Shown here: positions 59,215 to 64,000 of the stretch, piece by piece
How the letters are laid out: every line of letters starts with the position of its first letter
How positions within the stretch are numbered: the stretch's first letter is position 1
NCBI RefSeq assembly: GCF_000143535.2
Contig: NC_037315.1
Location: 1,178,001-1,242,000 of the forward strand
Reading direction: 5' to 3'
Length of the DNA stretch: 64,000 nt
Source: Botrytis cinerea B05.10
Lineage: Eukaryota; Ascomycota; Leotiomycetes; Helotiales; Sclerotiniaceae
Notes under the pieces: model-generated
Databases searched by the model: none
What the model was told of the DNA's origin: nothing
What the model saw: only the letters and a program-made list of their open reading frames with translations
Position numbers and translations under genes: made by a program

Positions 59215-60150
59215 ACTAAATATCCCCAAAGAATATCAAGAATACCAACAAGCCTTTTCCGAGGAAGAAAGCAATACTTTACCAGAACACTACTCGATAA
59301 AGCATCGTATTAATCTCAAAGCCGATTCGAAACCTCCTTGGGGATCAATTTATTCTTTATTTGAAAAGGAATCAATAATATTAAAGGAATATTTAATAGA
59401 ATATCAAAAAAAGGGATAAATAAGGAGATCTATTAGTTCAACAAAAGCGCTAATCATATTTATTCCTAAAAAGGGGGGAGGCTATCGGCTTTGTATCGAC
59501 TATTGGGGTCTAAATAGGATAACCAAAAAGGATCAAACCTCGCTACCCCTAATCAGCGAGTCCTTAGATCGACTTCGATAAGGTATCGTTTTCACTAAAT
59601 TGGACCTACAAAATGCCTACCATCATATTCATATCAGAGAAAACAACAAATAGAAGATAGTGTTCCACACGTGGTACAAACAATTCGAATATTTAGTTAT
59701 ACCATTCGGCCTAACCAATACTCTAGTAATATTCCAAACATACATCAATCAAGCACTGTTAGGCTTGACAGATACTATATACATAATATATCTAAATAAT
59801 ATCCTGATTTACTTTAAGAATAAAGAAAGCCACATGCGGGATATCCGCAGGATTCTTGAATGCCTTATAGAATATAAGTTATTCGCAAAACTGAAAAAAT
59901 GTATCTTTTACACCCATGAAATTGAATTCCTAGGATTCGTTGTCTCAAGAACAAGAGTGACGATGGAATCCAGTTGTATTCAAACTATTACAGAATGGCC
60001 AATACCTACAAACCTTAGAGAGCTACAGATATTCCTAAGCTTCGCGAACTTCTATCAACAATTTATCAAGACTTATTCGATGGTAGCTTACAAGATGATC
60101 GCCTTTATAAAGGAAACAAAGAAAAATAAAATGGTAGAGGAGTTTATATA
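59215..60150 (+). pseudogene. Retroelement reverse transcriptase remnant
   Basis: Readable RT motifs: IPKKGGGYRLCIDYWGLN, FTKLDLQNAYHHIHI, then FEYLVIPFGLTNTLVIFQTY and CIFYTHEIEFLGFVVS. The catalytic YxDD box reads YLNN (59789-59800), so both metal-binding aspartates are Asn, each explained by one G-to-A change. Further likely RIP substitutions are CIDYR to CIDYW, and stops at ~59417, ~59578 and ~59650 in place of usual Trp/Gln codons. It cannot encode an active enzyme. Confidence 0.88.
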
Positions 60151-60690
60151 GACAAAGGAGGCCCAAGATGCATTTAAGGCATTAAAGAAAACATTCACTA
60201 CGGCATCGATACTCAAGCATTTCAAACTATCGCTTTGCATTATAATCGAAACCAACTCATCGGTATTTGCTCTAGGATGTATTTTATCGCAACTATTCGA
60301 AGGAGGGACTGCAGAAGCACTGATACGACGGTAACACTCCGTTGCGTTTTATTTGAGAAAGCTGAACCCTGCAGAATAACGATACTTTATTTACGATTAG
60401 GAATTATTAGTAATATATATTGCATTTATGCAATAACACCATTACTTGATAGGTAATTGGTATACAATTGTAGTGAAATTGGATTATAATAGTTTACAAC
60501 ATTTTATGGTGAAAAAGATCTTTAATGGTAGACAAGCTAGATGAACGGAAGTATTAGCAACCTATGATTTCGAAATAGTGTATAGGGCAGGGAAATTGAA
60601 TCCAGTCGATGGGTTATTGCGCCACCCCGACTACACTACCGATATGGAGGGTATCAATGATATGCTATCTATATTCTAGAATAAATTAAA
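60150..60690 (+). pseudogene. Retroelement RNase H region remnant
   Basis: After a stop at 60150 in place of the usual Trp, the frame reads TKEAQDAFKALKKTFTTASI, then IETNSSVFALGCILSQ, matching the gypsy RT/RNase H linker (usual ...E-T-D-A-S). The expected catalytic Asp is Asn here (ETN), again a G-to-A change. Later sequence has several stops, followed by a tether-like KLNPVDGLLRHPDY-style segment near 60595. Confidence 0.7.
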
Positions 60691-61079
60691 AAGTATTGTA
60701 GTTATTGCGAGTTTATTTTACAAATCTATTGTGAAAACGGAATTCTTGTGTATTACTATTAGTCGCTTGTAAAGGGAAGGGTATAGCTTGCCATTATGTG
60801 GATAGTTAGTTTCACTGGTAAAAATTGGTTGCAAATAGTCGATACCATATCGGATTGCTAGTGTTTTCGTATCCGACGAAACGGCATTCGAATCTATATC
60901 GGAGTTGATAGGAAAAGCTTTATTGTGGCTTTAGAAAGAAGACGATTTTATAAAGAATAAAGAGTATTTAAGATAAAGATTATGTTTTGTTGGAGATGCT
61001 TCATTATGGTAGGTGGGTGTTGATGAGCTCCTTAGATACAAGGGGAGTGTGTATGTATTGTTAGACAGTACTCTCAGAG

Positions 61080-62140
61080 TAGAAATCTTAGAAACATATC
61101 ACGATAATCCTATTAGAGATTATTGAGGTATTGCTAAAATATTGGAAATATTGAAATCTAAATATTATTAGTCTTTAATGAGAAAAGATATTAAATAATA
61201 TATCAAAATATATGTGGTATGCTAGTGAATCGCTATTAAAAGATATAAGTTATATAGTGAGTTATAGATCTTCCCTATTCCAAAAGGATTTTGGAAAGAG
61301 ATAACTATAGATTTTATTATAGATTTACCTCCTTCGAAATACGGAAAACATGTATATGATTCTATTCTAGTAATAATCGATAGATTCATAAAGCTAGTTT
61401 GATATATCGCTGTCAATAAGACGATATCGTCTTTTGAATTAGTTGATATTATAGTCAGTATAGTATTTAAAGACTTTGGTGTGTCAAAGGGTATAGTCTC
61501 CGATAGGGGATTGCAATTCGTTAGTAAATTTTGGAGTAGTCTAATGTTTTATTTGCGAATCTGTTGTAAGCTGTCGATGGTGTTCCATCTGTAGATCGAT
61601 GGTCAAATCGAATGACAAAATCAAAATTTGATTCATTATATAAGTTGTTATATCAATTATAGGCAAGACGATTGGGTATCGCTATTGTTTCTTGTTGAAT
61701 TCATATATAATGTGATATGGTACAGTACAATCAATACAAGTTCATTCCAGGTTATGTATGGGTTTCAATCCATATTCCATTATATCGGTGAAGACGCTGA
61801 TTTAGAGGGAAGGGTATTGGCAGCACGCGAGCGCATCAATGCTTTAGAGAAAGAAAGAGAAAAGCTGAAAGAATTCTGGAAATCGGTAACCAATTAGAAA
61901 AACAAGAATACTATGAAGGGGTTATTATAGTGATATAGTATTGGGGATAAGATGATGCTAAGTATAAAGAATATTAAACAATTGTGATTTAAAAAAAAAT
62001 TCTTCGATCGATTTATAGGCCTCTTTGTTGTAATGGGTATAAAAACTAGTGGGCAAGTATACAAACTTAGATTATTGTTTATCTACAAGATCCACAATGT
62101 ATTCCACATCTCCTTACTCGAACCATGATACGAACGATAG
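61080..62140 (+). pseudogene. Retroelement integrase remnant
   Basis: Readable pieces in order: YHDNPIRDY-stop-GIAKILE (HHCC region), FWKEITIDFIIDLPPSKYGK (first Asp), FGVSKGIVSDRGLQFVSKFW (second Asp) and IDGQIE (Glu), then a YNVIWYSTINTSSFQVMYGF segment. A well-preserved stretch EGRVLAARERINALEKEREK follows, and a C-terminal HNVFHISLLEP motif lies near 62095. Multiple stops are present. Confidence 0.82.
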
Positions 62141-62169
62141 GGTACCGCCGATCCGCCGCCGTTAGAAGA

Positions 62170-62345
62170 AATTGACGATCACATAGAGCATAAAGTGGAA
62201 AGAATTTTAGTACATAGAAAAAAAAGCAGAGGTATACAATACCTGATGTGATGGAAGGGCTATCAACCGGTGGAAAACACATAGAAAGCATTCTACAATC
62301 TAGAAAATACAAAAGCAATGATAAAAGAATATTATAAAGAAAAAG
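62170..62345 (+). pseudogene. Chromodomain remnant at the integrase C-terminus
   Basis: Frame HKVERILVHRKKSRGIQYLM-stop-WKGYQPVENT-stop-KAFYNL matches the chromodomain core (ILxxR...YLVKWKGY...NTWE). Both stops are at positions normally occupied by codons convertible by RIP. It places the element among chromoviruses. Confidence 0.75.
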
Positions 62346-62370
62346 TATTACCAATATAGAAAAAAAAAAG

Positions 62371-64000
62371 AACAAAAAAAAAGCTTAAAAATATTTGATA
62401 CAAAAAGACTTTACGAGATCTACATCTAGAACGTATGTATCACACCAAACTACCCAAAAAGGATTATTCAACAAAAAAACCAAAAAGGACAACTCCTCCG
62501 AATCCACAGTATACCAACAACCAAACCCAAATGACCCATTATATAAAGAGAACTCTGGAAGATCGAAATCAGTTCCCTAATTTATCTATCTGATTCAAAA
62601 GGTCAGCTACAATATCTCGATTACTAAGAAGAATAGAACCTACATCACTAGTATATCCCCCAGGATTCGCAAACCCGATTTGATCAATTTCATTCCCTTT
62701 ACTAATCTTATCTTAATCATCGATTTCTTTCTCCTCGTTTTCGCAAATCTTATTAACAAAACAAGCTTCTATCGGAAAACCAACAGCAATCCATTACCTT
62801 TTAAAGATTCACTCCACATCAGAATTCTCAGAGTAAAGCTTTTAAAGTGAATCTACTTGATTATTAGATTCACCAATATAGATTTATTAAATAATACTGA
62901 AAGCCCTTTTTTGGAATTTAAAAAAGTTTATGGGATGAAAATGGGGTATCGATATATTACAAAAGGTAAACTGTAATGATTTAAAAACGGAAAGGGAAAT
63001 AACAGATTTAATTGTAAACTTATTGAATCAAGAATAATAAGGTATAACAAAAAAAGTATTCTTTTTATTTAAGTTTTTAAATAATAAAACCGGTATACTT
63101 TTATTCAAAGAATGATATAGAATATCGATAGTTTGATAAAGTTGATTTGATATATTATTTTTTTTAGGAGTAGATTTTTCGGATTTATTGGGATTTATGA
63201 TTATATTCCTTTTCAATTTTACAAAATCTTTTTGAAGGCTTTATTAAGTTGTTATGAAGATAGTGGGGTTTGTTTGATTCGATGAAGTAGAAGTATAATG
63301 GTGATTTAGGGAATCAATTATTATATTCAAGCCCTGGTTATTATTTGGGGGTTCCGGAGAAGTTTAAATATTTTGTAGTGTATTGATGATAATGTGTATA
63401 ATGTAAGAATATATAATTGAAATTATGAATTCCCTTTTTTTGTTTGAATTTAAGGTGGCGATTAATGATATAGTAGGAGCTGTAATAGCGATATCCAAAG
63501 CAGGTAGATTATTCTAAGAACTATCAAATCAGTTATCAATAATATCAAGAAGTAAGAGTAGGGTAATCAATAATAAATCGATATGAATTTATAATATACT
63601 TTATAAGATTATCAATTCTATTCAATTTGAATATTAAAAGAAAAATTAATTCCTTTGTAGATTGTAATTTATAAATCTCTTTTTATTTAACCTTTTTTCA
63701 AAGGAAAGCTTTCACTATTTTAATATATCAATTATACCGGCGAATTACTACCTCGAAAGCATTCTCATTCTTTTGGTTATTATTTGGAATAAGGTATCAA
63801 AAAATATAAATCTGATATAAAAGGTTTATATTAGAAATAAAACAAAAAGATATTGGAAGGCAGACTTTCTTTTGTTTGTAATAATAATTATATTTAGTAA
63901 TAAGATCTTTATCAAAATGACAAAATTCGTTATTAAAAGAAATAACAATTCGTTTAGAATATTGAAGGCAAATAGGGATAACTAATGCGGAAGGGATTAT
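62371..64000. other. AT-rich tract downstream of the retroelement
   Basis: Heavily A+T-rich with stops in every frame. It should contain the 3' LTR or further decayed repeats, but I could not find a readable domain or a second LTR copy. It runs off the window edge. Confidence 0.5.

Larger units (their letters stand above)
57126..62370 (+). mobile_element. Inactive Ty3/gypsy LTR retrotransposon of chromovirus type, RIP-mutated
   Basis: On the plus strand the pol domains occur in gypsy order: protease (~58640), reverse transcriptase (~59260-60150), RNase H (~60150-60680), integrase (~61080-62140) and a C-terminal chromodomain (~62170-62345). Many in-frame stops interrupt it. They match C:G to T:A transitions on both strands (Gln CAA to TAA, Trp TGG to TAG/TGA), the hallmark of repeat-induced point mutation. 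The left limit is a guess at a possible LTR; the right LTR was not identified and may lie outside the window. Confidence 0.85.

Noticed and set aside
63245..63270. TGTTATGAAGATAG as a RIP-mutated second LTR start
   Set aside because: Compared with the candidate LTR at 57126, the differences are not all C-to-T or G-to-A, so the match looks like chance.
54971..64000. AT-rich tract as a mitochondrial DNA insertion
   Set aside because: No mitochondrial genes are readable, and the central part clearly carries gypsy pol domains with RIP-type changes.

Overview
This 64 kb window is nuclear DNA of a filamentous ascomycete. The genes are split by short spliceosomal introns (about 50-130 nt, GTRNGT donors, CTAAC/CTGAC branch points, YAG acceptors), coding density is moderate, and the last 9 kb is an AT-rich tract carrying a mutated Ty3/gypsy element whose damage looks like RIP (repeat-induced point mutation). 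The gene set (alternative oxidase, PIC2-type carrier, CSN6, VPS17, GH125, a fungal DHCR24-like oxidoreductase) fits a Leotiomycete such as a Botrytis/Sclerotinia relative. That placement is inference from sequence character, not from a search.

Layout. 0.9-2.7 kb: mitochondrial phosphate carrier (+). 3.2-4.8 kb: FAD-linked DHCR24-like oxidoreductase (+). 5.9-6.2 kb: small Cys-motif protein (-), tentative. 8.0-9.0 kb: short Rossmann NAD(P)-binding protein (+). 10.4-11.7 kb: penta-EF-hand protein (-), divergent from a ChaC/GCG1 gamma-glutamylcyclotransferase at 12.8-14.3 kb (+). The latter converges on a glycine-rich RRM protein at 14.7-15.7 kb (-). 19.0-22.4 kb: a 1012-aa low-complexity protein of unknown function (+). 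23.4-24.6 kb: alternative oxidase (+). 25.6-25.7 kb: candidate 32-aa membrane peptide (-). 28.4-31.1 kb: MEF2 (-), divergent from VPS17 at 31.5-33.4 kb (+). 35.7-37.2 kb: zinc polyol/alcohol dehydrogenase (+). 38.1-39.4 kb: COP9 subunit 6 (-). 40.1-42.1 kb: unknown disordered protein (+), convergent with a GH125 alpha-mannosidase at 43.0-45.0 kb (-). 45-52 kb: almost gene-free. 51.9-54.0 kb: bZIP factor (+) preceded by three upstream ORFs. 55-64 kb: AT-rich region with a dead chromovirus-type retrotransposon (protease, RT, RNase H, integrase and chromodomain remnants).

The genes are ordinary housekeeping genes with no operon or secondary-metabolite cluster logic. Several act in mitochondria (phosphate carrier, AOX, MEF2).

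The most unusual signal is gene structure at 10.4-15.7 kb. Three adjacent genes need very small exons to keep frame: a 5-nt exon in GCG1, 19- and 29-nt exons in the EF-hand gene, and 24- and 36-nt phase-1 exons in the RRM gene. Exon coordinates were worked out by hand from splice signals and frame; no alignment or transcript data were available.
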